Source: Branchipolynoe longqiensis (Eukaryota; Annelida; Polychaeta; Phyllodocida; Polynoidae). From it: DNA of 64,000 nt. Location: positions 10,454,462-10,518,461 of the forward strand of contig CM059198.1 in NCBI GenBank assembly GCA_030323885.1, given 5' to 3'. Position 1 is the stretch's first letter; each line of letters begins with the position of its first letter. The notes beneath the pieces were generated by a model that saw nothing but the letters and a program-made list of their open reading frames with translations, was not told the DNA's origin and searched no databases. This document shows, piece after piece, positions 22,899 through 33,905 of this stretch. Position numbers and translations under genes: made by a program.

Positions 22899-23023
22899 TT
22901 GCTGGACCCGGATGTGCTTCCTTCTCCCTCGCCCACGTCTAACCGAGGCTCCTACCTCGGTAAAACAATAGTTATCCATCATCTTTTTTTTTTATACCCA
23001 GGTAAGATTCGTCTAACTAATCT
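22899..23023 (+). repeat. DIRS right terminal repeat
   Basis: B' (22899-22929) is inverted to 18228-18257, and C' (22927-23023) is inverted to 22699-22787 apart from a poly(T) expansion at 22984-22993. The end lies in an AT microsatellite. Confidence 0.88.
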
Positions 23024-23039
23024 ATATATATATATATAT

Positions 23040-23070
<31 letters not shown>

Positions 23071-23945
23071 GTCTGTAGGTGTATGGGTGTGTTGGTATGT
23101 GTGTCTGTGTATGTCTGTGTGTATGTATGTGTGTGAATGTATGTGTGTGTATCTGCCTCTGTATGTGGGTGTATGTGGGTGTCTCTCTCTCTGCAAAGTC
23201 AGGTTGGGTGTATGTGTGTCTGTGTATGTCAGGTGTGTGCATGTCTGTGTGTTTATGTGTCTGTGTGTGCTGTCTATGCATGTATGTCTGTGTGTGTCTA
23301 TCTATGTGTGTCTGTCTGTGTGTATATATATGTCTGTGTGTGTCTGTCTGTGTGGGTATCTGTGTGTGTATGTATGTGTGTCTGCCTATGAGTGTGTGTG
23401 TCTGTCTATGTGTGTGTCTCTCTCTGCAAAGTCAGGTCGGATGTGTGTATGTCAGTTGTGTGCATGTCTGTGTATTTCTGTGTCTGTGTGTGGTGTATGT
23501 GCATGTCTGTCTGTGTGTGTCTATCTATGTGTGTCTATGTGCCTGTGTATATGTCTGTGTGTATGTATGTCTGTGTGTGTCTGTATGTGTGTGTATGTAT
23601 GTCTGTGTATGTATGTGTGTGTATGTATGTGTGGGCATGTATGTATGTGTGTGTCTGCCTCTGTCTGTGTGCGGCTGTCTATGTGTCTGTGTGTGTGTCT
23701 CTCTCTCTGCAAAGTCAGGTCGGGTGTATGTGTGTCTGTGTATTTTGGGTGTGTGTATTTCTGTGTATTTCTGTGACTGTGTGTGCTGTCTGTGCATGTC
23801 TGTTTGTGTGTGTCTATCTATGTGTGTAGGTATGTGTGCATGTCTGTATGTGTATGATTGTGTGTATCTGTCTGTGTGTGTATGATTGTGTGTATGTCTG
23901 TTTCTGTGTCTCTGTAAAGTCAGGCCAGGAAACACAGACACATAA
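23040..23945. repeat. TG-rich minisatellite, right part
   Basis: TGTGTCTGTGTATG-type repeats with a marker TCTGCAAAGTCAGGT near 23190, 23425 and 23707, giving a 240-280 bp higher-order unit. Long frames on both strands are artefacts. Confidence 0.9.
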
Positions 23946-24210
23946 ACACACACAGACACATCCACCTCATTTCCCCTTCCCCTCTATGGCCCTGCACAGC
24001 AGGCCTACTTGGTTGGGGGGAGGCTAATGAGATCATGAGATTGGCCTAGTTGGTTAATGGCCTCCCTGCATAATGGGTGTTTCAAAGTGAGTGTCTAAAG
24101 GTGTCCCAAATCATTAGCTATTACACCAGTATCTAAGTTGGATATATAGGATCAAATGTAAGTAGTTGTTTTAATTTTGACAAAATTATATTTCATCGGA
24201 CCATGCAACT

Positions 24211-25089
24211 TTAACTTCACATGCCTGGACGAAAGGAACAGTTAAGTTATATTCAAGTTATTTGAAGAAATGGGGTTTCCATTGTTTACTTATGAAAGTA
24301 AAACTCATGAAGCCTACAATAGCACAAGTAGTTAGATTTTTAAGGATGCTCAAAGATCAGGGGTTAGGTTTTGGAGCGATTAACACTGCAACATGCGCTT
24401 TATCTATTATACTTCCCCAAGTAGATGGACAGCCAGTTGGTAAACACCAAGTTGTTCACTGGTTTTTGAAATCGGTTTCTGAAAGGAACCCTCCAAAGCC
24501 AAAATATAAAAGGTTTTGGGATGTGTCAATGGTATTCAGATTATTTAAGAGATGGCCTAGTAATAGTCATTTGGATTTAAAACAGCTAGGATTTAAGCTA
24601 GCAGTATTAATACTGTTAGTTACTGGACACAGAGGACAAACTATTGTCGCATTGTCATTGGATGGTTTAGAGTTAGATCGCAAGGAGGCGACGTTTGATT
24701 TACAGCAATTGTTAAAGTCAAACCGCACAGGGGATCCAATATCCACAGTGCATTTAAGCAGTTTCCCGGATGACCAACAACTTTGTGTAGTGTCTGCCAT
24801 ACGGGTATATTTATCCAAGACAAAAGACATTAGGAATTCAAGACAACTGTTGGTGAGTTTTATTAAACCACACAAGAGCATTTCAAGAGACACTCTTGCA
24901 TGATGGACCATTACAGTTCTGAAGGCAGCAGGAGTGGATATGGGATGCTATGCTTCCCATTCAACACGGGGAGCCATGTTCTCGAAAGCACGACTGCTAG
25001 GGATCTCCGTGAAGAGAATCCTGGCACACGGAGGCTGGAAGACTGCTAGATCGTTTGTAAAACATTACAACAAACGACTAGAAAAGTAA
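24211..25089 (+). pseudogene. DIRS tyrosine recombinase, 3' part (old copy)
   Basis: Continues the frame broken at 17495: AWTKGTVKLYSSYLKKWGF, then TGHRGQTIVALSLDGLELD, HSTRGAMFSKARLLG, LAHGGWKTARS, KHYNKRLEK. All catalytic positions remain readable. A TGA at 24901 replaces the Arg codon of the younger copy. It ends at 25087-25089, where a LINE fragment begins. Confidence 0.88.
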
Positions 25090-25090
25090 C

Positions 25091-26044
25091 CTGGGCACAA
25101 CTCTTAGCTCCACTCTAAATGGGAATCGACAATTGGTAAGACTGAATCAAACACTGGCACTAAAACTGACAACTTTTAGGAAATTAAGGAAATTCATAAG
25201 TGAAAACACTGCACTGCTCCTGGTCACGACTACAATATTGCCTGTTATAGATTACAATGACATCATATATGAACTCTTAACAAAACAACAAAAGATCAAA
25301 CTGCAAAGAATTCAGAACCGAGTACTGAGAACAGTTTACCAAGGCAAGATACTCAGTGTGGCTGAACTGCACAAGAAAGCAAAATTGGATACTCTCTCAG
25401 AGCGAAGGGACCTACACCTGATGGCACTAATGCACAAACATGCAAAAGATGAAAAATTCATTGACCGCACAAATAGAATAACAAGAAGAGGAGCCTCCAC
25501 TCTGCTCAATGTACCACACCCCTCAACAAATAAATATAAGGGAGCACCAATCTACAAAGGTAGTGTCATGTGGAATGAGCTCCCTATCAGAGTTAGAGAA
25601 ACAGAAACAATACTAGCCTTCAAAAATGCATATAAAGCCCACCTGGTTATTCAGGCCCTTGAATGACTACTGTAGTAATTACTAGCAAAGCCCTGAGCTC
25701 CTGCCCCCCCGCGTCCTCGCTTGCTCTCCTGTGGGTTTTTCCCCCCTGCCACCCACCCCAATGGGCCCCCCCTTCCCTGCCACCACCCTTAACCATCATG
25801 AACAAACCAACAACACACCGAACATCCTACACAACTATCAATCTGTTTAAACACATTGAACATTACATAAGACAGACAAAATGTCTTGACAACTATAAAC
25901 TTAGCTTGTTTTATAAGAGAAAAATGTAACCCACAACAATTGTTTGAGTTGCCCCGAGTATACACCTTCTACTCGGTGCTGCTCCCCATTTTTGTATGAA
26001 CCGCAGTGACTGGTGCTGTACATTATACAGCAGGAGCCACTCCC
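25091..26044 (+). pseudogene. 5'-truncated LINE, C-terminal RT fragment
   Basis: A frame at 25133-25668 matches the C-terminal thumb and tail of CR1/Jockey-type LINE reverse transcriptases: LQRIQNRVLRTVYQ, ELHKKAKLDTLSERRDLHLM, PIRVRETETILAFKNAYK. No catalytic region is present. The 3' UTR has a GTGCTGTA-cat-TATACAGC hairpin near 26012 and appears to continue after the TTAA element (27966-28020) with a second hairpin, GATCGGTGCTGT...ACAGCACTGATC. Such truncation is normal for LINE insertions. Confidence 0.78.
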
Positions 26045-26048
26045 TTAA

Positions 26049-27961
26049 AGTTGCATGGTCCGATGAAATATAACTTTGGCAAAATTAAAACAACTACTTA
26101 CATTTGATCCTATATATCCAACTTAGATACTGGTGTATTAGCTAATGATTTGGGACATCATATACAGAATAACCAGTGAATTTATAAGCTCACCCCTTTA
26201 GACACTCACTTTGAAACACCCATTATGCAGGGAGGCCATTAACCAACTAGGCCAATCTCGTGACCTCATTAGCCTCCCCCCCCCAACCAAGTAGGCCTAC
26301 TGTGCAAGGCCATAGAGGGGAAGGGGATATGAGGTGGATGTGTATGTGTCTGTGTGTTTCCTGACCTGACTTTACAGAGACACAGAGACAGACATACACA
26401 CGAGACAGAGACAGACATACACACAGACATACATACACAGACAGACACACACACACAGACACCCATAGATAGGCACACACAGACATACATGCAGACAGCA
26501 CACACATACACAGACATGCACACACCCGACATACACAGACACACATACACCCAACCTGACTTTGCAGAGAGAGCCACACACACACACCGACAGACAGACA
26601 CACAAAGACATACACACAAAGACATACACACATAGATATACACATAAACACACAGACAAACACATACATACACACACATACATATACACACACATACACA
26701 CACACAGACATTACCACACATACATATATACAGACAGACAGACACACATAGACAGACATGCATAGACAGCACACACAGACACAGAAACACACAGACATGC
26801 ACAAACCCAACATACAGAGACACACATACACCCGAGCTGACTTTGCAGAGAGAGAGACACACACCCAGACAGAGACACATAGACAGCCACACACAGACAG
26901 AGGTAGACACACACACATACATGCACACACATACATACACACATACACAGTCAGACACAGACATACACACCCATACATGCAGACACACACAAACATACAC
27001 ACATATATATACACACAGACAGACACATATATAGACGCCCACAGACAGACATGCAGACAGGACACACAGACACATAAACACACATACATGCACACACCCG
27101 ACATACACAGACACACATACACCCGACCTGACTTTGCAGAGAGAGAGACACACACACACATACACATAGACAGACGCACACATACAGAGGCAGACACACA
27201 CATACATACACACAGACATACATACACAGACATAAATACAGACACACACATACACATTACCACACATACATATTCACACATACACACACACAGACAGACA
27301 CACATAGATAGACACACACAGACAGACATGCATATACAGCACACACAAACACAGAAACACACAGACATGCACACACCCGACGTACCCAGACACACATACA
27401 CCCGACCTGACTTTGCAGAGAGACACACACACAGACAGAGACAAATAGACAGATGCACACAGACAGAGGCAGACACACACATACATACACACACATACAC
27501 AGACACACACATACATACACAGAAACATACAGACAGAGACAGACACATACACACTTACATACCCACACATATACATACAGACATACATAGACAGACAGAC
27601 ACGAGCAGACAACAGACACATATTATATTTGGTTAAAAACCCTAGTGCCATGGGCATATGCCACTAATCCATTCCCAGAATGTTACCAACCCAAACAGAA
27701 ATACCTACCTACAGTCCTGTAAGGTTCCAGGTCATCTCACATCACGTGGTCACCACGAGATGACCATCTGGGTCATAGCCACAGGACTTTTGGCAAGCTT
27801 GTCGAAATTATTTTTGGTTCTTTCAGCTCATATACTTCCCAAAACTAAGCATCTTTAATCAAAATCACTCCGCACTAATGATTAGTAGCTTGTAACGATC
27901 AATTTGATATATTTATCTAAAAAATAAGACAAAAATTCATATGTCATCGGACCATGCAACT
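26049..27961 (-). mobile_element. TTAA-flanked inverted-repeat element, copy 2
   Basis: Same family as 17496-24210 but in opposite orientation and uninterrupted (1913 bp). Terminal repeats are AGTTGCATGGTCCGATG and its complement, with TTAA at 26045-26048 and 27962-27965. Its left end is the complement of the right end of copy 1 (TATATCCAACTTAGATACTGG near 26110). It shows the original size before a DIRS inserted in copy 1. No transposase. Confidence 0.9.
26340..27630. repeat. CA-rich higher-order minisatellite
   Basis: CACAGACA/TACACA-type repeat. A marker, CCTGACTTTGCAGAGAGAG or close, recurs near 26555, 26838, 27127 and 27413, giving a ~285-bp higher-order period. It fills most of the TTAA element. 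Confidence 0.9.
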
Positions 27962-28037
27962 TTAATTCTACATGATCGGTGCTGTGACTAATACAGCACT
28001 GATCAAACTTAGATTATTTAGAATGTCAATTCCAATA

Positions 28038-28112
28038 GTAAGATGGCCGGAAGACCAGTGCTCCGGTGCTGACAAATGTCATATTCAGATGAATAAATAC
28101 TTTACCAAAAAA
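28038..28112. repeat. Dispersed 3'-tail motif
   Basis: GGAAGACCAGTGCTCCGG and GTGCTGACAAA followed by ATGAATAAA recur near 43330-43385, downstream of the NADAR remnant. The two sites share only this segment, suggesting the 3' end of a retroelement read on the minus strand. Confidence 0.55.
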
Positions 28113-28129
28113 ACAAAAAACTAAATGTC

Positions 28130-28487
28130 TCCCTAGCCTGAGGCTAGCCAGAGGCGTAGTACCGAGGTAAAATAGTATAGTTATACAAATCTTACCTAGG
28201 TATAGATGATGGATAACTTTTGTTTTCCCGAGGTACAAGCCTCGATAGACGTGGGCTAGGGCCTGCCCACCACACCCAACCATGTCTATTATGTTTGGTT
28301 GTGCCAAGACGAAAACATGGTATTATCCATTGAAATTAAGATCATTTTTATCCAGAATAAGTGGGTTAAGAATACTGGACCCGGATGTGTTTCCTTCTCC
28401 CTAGCCCATGTCTATCCAAGGCTTGTACCTCGGGAAAACAAAAGTTATCCATCATGTATACCCAGGTAAGATTCGTATAACTATACT
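28130..28487 (+). repeat. Old DIRS internal complementary region and right end
   Basis: A' 28130-28172 (complement of 14281-14322), C 28174-28261, B' 28373-28401 (complement of 14320-14349), C' 28399-28487 (complement of C). Same order as in the young element, so the young and old copies share one architecture. Confidence 0.85.
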
Positions 28488-29751
28488 ATATATAATCAGG
28501 ACATAAATTCTGTCAAAGTATAAATATACCAAATGTGATGCTAAGATGGCGGATTCACTAAGCACTAAGTTATAGCCCTCTCCCCTCCACACGTACAGAT
28601 CATGGTTTGTGATCTTTACTAATACTCTTTTTGGTTTTGCTTCTTTATGTAATATGCTGGAGATAGATTTGATCAAATTCTGCTACTTTCAAGGCCAACA
28701 ATTGGTTAAAAACGTTTTTGTCGGTGCTTTTTTTACAAAGGAAATATAATCGGGACAGGTGCGGTCTTATGTTGGTTATTGGGGTCCTTGACAAATTATA
28801 AATGTATGTATCATATATGTACATATGAGTGTTTAAGAAACTACAAACAAATAATGTAACCTAGGAGAACAGATGTTTAAATGGATTAACACAAAGTATA
28901 ATTAAAGTGGATTTTGGACTTTGCAACCTGTAGTTAGAACCTAGAAAACCAAAATTATTACTAAAACAAAATTCAAAAGATTTGACTCAAATTGGATTAG
29001 TGCTGCCCAGCGGTGAAAACAGTGTTAACACACTTATCTGTTATGAGCAGGGTAAATAAATTCACACACACCAAAAAGTAGCTATCAGTACATGCGTTTG
29101 TTATTCTTGTGAGCAATGATTTTGTATTTCTTATTTGTGAATGGCAAGTGCAATATTTGACTAAATAGAATAGGCATTTTCCAGAAGAATATGGATAATT
29201 GCATGTCCTTGCCTCACAATGTGCTACTTGGTGAATCATCTCAGGAGGATGCGACACTCAACCAAGAGTTAAATCATCCATCATCAATCCCTGAACTGCG
29301 AGGGTCATTGGAGCGCCATAGATGACTTTGTAACCAGTTTCTCTATTTTTCTGTAATCTTCATTGCCCTCTTGAACTTGCCAAACTCCAGATCTGTTTCA
29401 TTCCCTGCTGTTGTCTTCACACCTCTCCCTTTGTCCACCTTATCTTCCCCATTTAACGTTTGACATCTAATAGCCGATAATAAAAAGCAATGTGCTCTAG
29501 AGGTGTCATTAAATAAAACAAGCTTGCCTTTCCTTTGCCCCATTTAACTGTGCCTTGCAAGATGGTTTTGGCCAGGAAGCATTACTATACCACTGCAGTT
29601 TTTTTGTTTTTTTTAATTGATACAGTATTTATTCTGCCCATAGTGTGTAAGCTCCCGCGAGTCTGCTTGTTTTCAAAGCTGGACAGCTGTGAGGAATGTT
29701 ATGGTGTATGCCCGGGTTCCGGTTCCAGGTTGGTATCCGTGACATTCACCA
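28488..29751. other. No gene recognised
   Basis: AT-rich sequence with short frames only. I see no motif, splice-flanked exon or repeat copy. Confidence 0.45.
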
Positions 29752-31402
29752 TTTATTTATTTCAATCAATTCAATTCTTTTATTTTAACTATCTGCAAGG
29801 TATGTTTACAATAAACTGAGGTGATACAATAAATGCATACAAATTCCTTACAGACAGAAAGGATCCCAGAAAAGCGATGCTTATCTAGCTGGTCTCCATG
29901 ATGTGAATGAACAAGTGATGACAATAACAAATTATTAAACTTAAGCTACATTTTTAACTAATGATTATGATGAGATACTGATGCGTCTCTTCACAGTTAG
30001 TAAAATACAAAGTAATGATAGGAATATTATATGGATATTGTGTCATGGATTCATGTACTTACATGCAGTATCAGTAGTTATTTTGCATGTATGTTAATAG
30101 GGATATTATATATATTCTTTACTGGTAATCGATTTAGTATGCATTGAGATAGCTTATCTTTAGTTTTTTACAGAAGTTTTTCAAAGTTTGAAGGTTACTA
30201 ATCTCTACTGGTATTGCGTTCCAGATATTGGTTCCTTGGTTTTCAGTTGTTATTTTGCCATATTTGTTTCTAGTGTGTTTGTGATGTATGTTATTTATCT
30301 GTCGTGTGTTAAGGGAATGGACCTGATTGTTTTCTTTGAAGAGATTATCAAATATTTCAGGGAGGAAGCCATTCTTTTGCTTGTAAACAAATTTTGCAAT
30401 GTATATTTTATAAATGTCAGTTACCATAAGTAAGTCCAGGTCTTTATGAAGTGATTTAGTTGGGGTGAGATAGTCTTTGCTATATAGTATTTTCAAGGCT
30501 CTGTTTTGTTGTGTCTGTATCTTTTTTAGGGTTGATGATTTGGCTCTCCCATACACCTCTATGCCATACTGGATTTTGGAGTAAACGTATGCATAGTATA
30601 GTAATTTTTTATTTTCCTCATGTACCCGTCGTCTGATTATTTTAAATGAGTTAGCCGTTTTAATTATTGAATTATTTAAGTTATCAATATGTTCATCCCA
30701 CTTGAGGTTCTCATCTAGAATTATACCTAGGTATTTCACAGAAGGGACTCTTTATTGTGTTATTGTTTATCTTTATGTTGTTTAGGTAATCAGGAATGGT
30801 TGTACTTCTGCTTTTAAATATTGTGTAGCATGTTTTGTTCAGGTTTACTGTTAATTTGTTATCATTGCACCATGTAAATATATCTGAAAGGAATGTTTTA
30901 ATTGAATGTTTTAGTTGTTTGGGTGAATTTGAGGTTATGAAGCTGTTGGTATCATCTGCAAATAACCTTGTTTTGACATCTTGTTTTGTTCAGTTGACTA
31001 TATCATTTGTGTAGATCAAAAATAGGAGAGGTCCCAGGACAGAACCTTGGGGGACACCATTGCTGATTGAGTTTAGCTTGGATCGTTTACCGTTTATGTA
31101 TGTAAATTGCTTTCTATTGCTTAGGTAACTCTCAAACCATTTAAGTCCCTGGCCTCGAATTCCGTTGTGCCTAAGTTTTGAGAGTAGGATGTCATGGTCT
31201 ATGGTCTCAAATGCTTTGCTCAGGTCTAAGTAGACTCCTGAAAAATGTTTCCCATTTTCAAGGTCTTGTATTATATTGTCTAAGATTTCAGTCAGCGCCA
31301 TTATTGCTGAGTGATTCTCTCTAAATCCAAATTGGTATTTGTATAATATTTTGTATTTGTTAAGAAATTGGTAAACTCTTTTGTACATAAGTTTTTCCAT
31401 TG
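29752..31402 (-). pseudogene. LINE reverse transcriptase remnant (minus strand)
   Basis: The minus-strand frame from 31402 reads MEKLMYKRVYQFLNKYKIL, QFGFRENHS, the catalytic motif A segment YLDLSKAFETIDHDILL, and NGVPQGSVLGPLLFLIYTND. After a stop near 30990 the frame continues with a FADD-like box (near 30950). A further frame at 30739-30134 encodes the thumb region (MKYLGIILDENLKWDEHI, YGIEVYGRAKSS, NRALKILYSKDYLTPT). The 3' end carries a (TTTATTTCAA)-type tail near 29755. The 5' part is separated by a split-direct-repeat element inserted at 31403. CR1/Jockey-like; inactive because of stops. Confidence 0.88.
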
Positions 31403-32028
31403 ATGCGCGAAAAGGAAGAAAGCAAGGCGGGGGTGGAAGTAAGGCGTTTAGCCCTCCACCAAAAAAGGCGGAGAGGGCTCGCGGCACGCCCGAGGGGGGT
31501 CGACAAGGCGGAGCATGTGGGGTGGGCCGGTATAGAGGCGGACCACGTCAGGGGTCAGGTTCCCTCGGGGGGCGGCGAGTGTCCGGCGCCTGCGTCGACA
31601 TGGAGCGAACTGCCAAAAGGGAAGAGGCCCGCTCCTTGGCGGGATCCGGTGAGGAGGTCCGACGAGGGTCGAGCAGGGGGGCAGCGAAGTCCTCAGGGCT
31701 GGGTGGGGTGGTGGTCGGGGTCTGGGCGGGTGGGTTGTTGAAGGCGGTGTCGTGAGGGTCGGCGGCAGAGGGTTCCTCGTGAGGCTGGGCTGGGATGTGG
31801 TCCGAGGCGTGAGGCCTGAGGTGATGATCCCCGGCTGGGACTGGGCGGCGCTGCGATCGGTAGTCACTGGGAGGTTGTCGGATGGACTAAATGCTTATAA
31901 TATGCATACAGTGGTGAGGGTGTTTTTGAGATTAGAGCCGAACCTGTATCATATTCACTACTTTGCTAGATTGGCGGATCAAAAATCCGCCGAGGCGGAG
32001 CCGCGCCCCCCCCCCCCCCCGCCCCCGA
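31403..32028 (-). mobile_element. Split-direct-repeat YR element fragment
   Basis: Begins GATGCGCGAAAAGGAAG inside the LINE reverse transcriptase, the same 3' terminus as at 8391. Much of B is deleted, so it passes straight to the recombinase end (CCCTCCACC) and the linker shared with 9744-10290 (GGCCCGCTCCTTGGCGGGAT), then the SADF-stop end of gag near 31985. An unrelated AT-rich stretch at 31884-31968 replaces part of the linker. It ends in poly(C) at the assembly gap. Confidence 0.8.
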
Positions 32029-32527
32029 NNNNNNNNNNNNNNNNNNNNNNNNNNNNNNNNNNNNNNNNNNNNNNNNNNNNNNNNNNNNNNNNNNNNNNNN
32101 NNNNNNNNNNNNNNNNNNNNNNNNNNNNNNNNNNNNNNNNNNNNNNNNNNNNNNNNNNNNNNNNNNNNNNNNNNNNNNNNNNNNNNNNNNNNNNNNNNNN
32201 NNNNNNNNNNNNNNNNNNNNNNNNNNNNNNNNNNNNNNNNNNNNNNNNNNNNNNNNNNNNNNNNNNNNNNNNNNNNNNNNNNNNNNNNNNNNNNNNNNNN
32301 NNNNNNNNNNNNNNNNNNNNNNNNNNNNNNNNNNNNNNNNNNNNNNNNNNNNNNNNNNNNNNNNNNNNNNNNNNNNNNNNNNNNNNNNNNNNNNNNNNNN
32401 NNNNNNNNNNNNNNNNNNNNNNNNNNNNNNNNNNNNNNNNNNNNNNNNNNNNNNNNNNNNNNNNNNNNNNNNNNNNNNNNNNNNNNNNNNNNNNNNNNNN
32501 NNNNNNNNNNNNNNNNNNNNNNNNNNN
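32029..32527. other. Assembly gap
   Basis: 499 N bases. The left edge is a poly(C) run in a GC-rich element, a common cause of gaps. Confidence 0.99.
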
Positions 32528-33905
32528 GTTACATCTTCACAACGGAATTTGCGCCCCTTTCCACAAACAGTACAAATTATTCAGCATCGAGTACTAACCG
32601 TATTTCTGGCAGTGACAGCCGCATAGCCTCCACGTAGCCTTTGCCAGGTTTGAGGTGAACGTAAACCTCATGATGAGGTAGCAATCGCTGGACGCTTCCT
32701 TCCAGCCCACGGCCGCGCGAATCGCACACAATTGACACCCTCATGTTGGTTTGTTGTTTACAAATGTAAATTTCGCGCTTAAATATTCAAAGGATGGTGG
32801 TTCAGCTCCCGACACTCTCGATGTGACATCCCTTCCGGTCCGTCACCACACGATTCTGGTGGCGTCACGCTGTTCTGTGTTGCTTTGGACAACCTTTATC
32901 CTAGTTTGCCGTAGCGAATGGAGCTTTAGCTGTGTAAGGAGACACGGCATAGCTCAAATACTTCGAGAATAAGAGTTAAGATATCAAATCTAAATTACTC
33001 GACGGCTGATCAGCAATTAGGTATCATATGAGTTACAGCAGGGCTAACGCCCCATTTGGCTCAGTGCCATGTTTACGTACGGGAATTGCGCGTGCGCATT
33101 TTGCGCACAGGAAAAATTATTGGCGTATCAACAATATATCCTTATTAATATAATAATGCCATCTTTCAGGTGCGGGATATATGGTAGATATGCAAAGAGA
33201 TAATCACGGGTTCCAGCTCCCCGACACCTTTATTCGTGATGTTATTAACCACCGTAGTCCCTATATATATATATATCTAGAAAATAAGGGGCGCAAATTC
33301 AACTGAATTATTGACATCGCGAACAGGTGGAGTTGGGAATCACTTTTTTGTAACGTGTTGAACATCACCTTGTAATAAAACAAATATTGCGCTGACAAGC
33401 GATTAGCGCCACTAATCGTTCTTTTATAAGTTATTGCTATCATCTAAAATATCAAAAGTTGGCGCATTTCACGATCTCAATCTCACGAATGAAGTCGTTA
33501 TATGTAAGGCGATCCGTCGCCATGGAGAGGTCGGGTTCGTCGTGACCTAATTGCGTGGTTCCCGCCTAAACGCAGGCTTGCCATTGGACAAGGTGATAGG
33601 GGAACGCGCGGCCGCGCCCGCTTGTCTGGCGGGGCCGTTTTGATTAGGGTTAGTCTTCACAAGGTACCCACTGAGTGAAGACTCTCCTTTCTGTTTTTTT
33701 TCCAATTTCTGCGGCATCATCGATTTTCTCGACCTATTTCTATAGGTCGAGATTTCCCTTTGGTGGTTTTCCACCTTTTTGGGAAAAGGATCGTCGGTGT
33801 GCGCATTTTAGGACTAGTTGGCTAATTCTTTAAATTCGTAAAAAAACTCGACGCTTTCTATCGGGTGGTAGCCTGGGACAGGCCTGATCGCTTAGGCGGT
33901 CAGGT
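32528..33905 (+). other. Upstream region of unknown gene
   Basis: No gene recognised. It contains palindromic GC islands in AT-rich DNA (TTGCGCGTGCGCATTTTGCGC near 33088) and a perfect 11-bp hairpin with arms 33727-33737 (TCTCGACCTAT) and 33742-33752, about 150 nt before the ATG of the next gene. A TGA at 33885 is in frame with that ATG, which fixes the start at or after it unless splicing occurs. Confidence 0.5.

Larger units (their letters stand above)
18189..23023 (+). mobile_element. Young DIRS element, nearly complete
   Basis: About 4.8 kb: left terminal segments A+B (18189-18257), gag, RT-RNase H, overlapping tyrosine recombinase, internal complementary region A'+C (22655-22787), and right end B'+C' (22899-23023). 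A' is a perfect complement of A, C complements C', and B' complements B. This is the classical DIRS-1 plan, in which the internal region templates a circular intermediate. There is no target duplication, as expected for recombinase-mediated insertion. Gag has one frame-breaking deletion and pol two 1-nt frameshifts; the recombinase is open. Confidence 0.92.
17496..24210. mobile_element. TTAA-flanked inverted-repeat element, copy 1
   Basis: The terminal inverted repeats AGTTGCATGGTCCGATG (start) and CATCGGACCATGCAACT (end) are perfect. TTAA flanks at 17492-17495 and 24211-24214. Joining the flanks through a single TTAA restores the DIRS recombinase frame (QQRL-TSHAWTKGTVK), which proves insertion with TTAA duplication. 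That is typical of piggyBac and Kolobok transposons. No transposase frame is present. About 320 bp of unique left end and 260 bp of unique right end flank a TG-rich minisatellite, into which a younger DIRS has inserted. Confidence 0.9.
14281..28487 (+). mobile_element. Old DIRS element, split by nested insertions
   Basis: The left end is at 14281-14349. The internal complementary region (28130-28261) and right end (28373-28487) lie 14 kb downstream. The left terminal segment TTTTACCTCGGTACTACG is matched in inverted form at 28130-28172 with about one difference. The element's own parts are 14281-17495, 24211-25089 and about 28025-28487. Between them lie a TTAA element (17496-24210, which contains a younger DIRS), a LINE fragment and a second TTAA element. 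Most of the reverse transcriptase is deleted (between about 16750 and 17180). Gag and recombinase are broken by stops, so this copy is inactive. Confidence 0.88.

Noticed and set aside
17805..24027. CRISPR-like spaced repeats
   Set aside because: Marker spacing comes from a minisatellite higher-order unit, and the DNA is eukaryotic.
26247..27554. Long Cys/Val- or His/Thr-rich open frames (up to 435 codons)
   Set aside because: They are translations of TG/CA repeats, which lack stop codons in several frames. The same holds for 13019-13408, 17805-18266 and 23069-23965.
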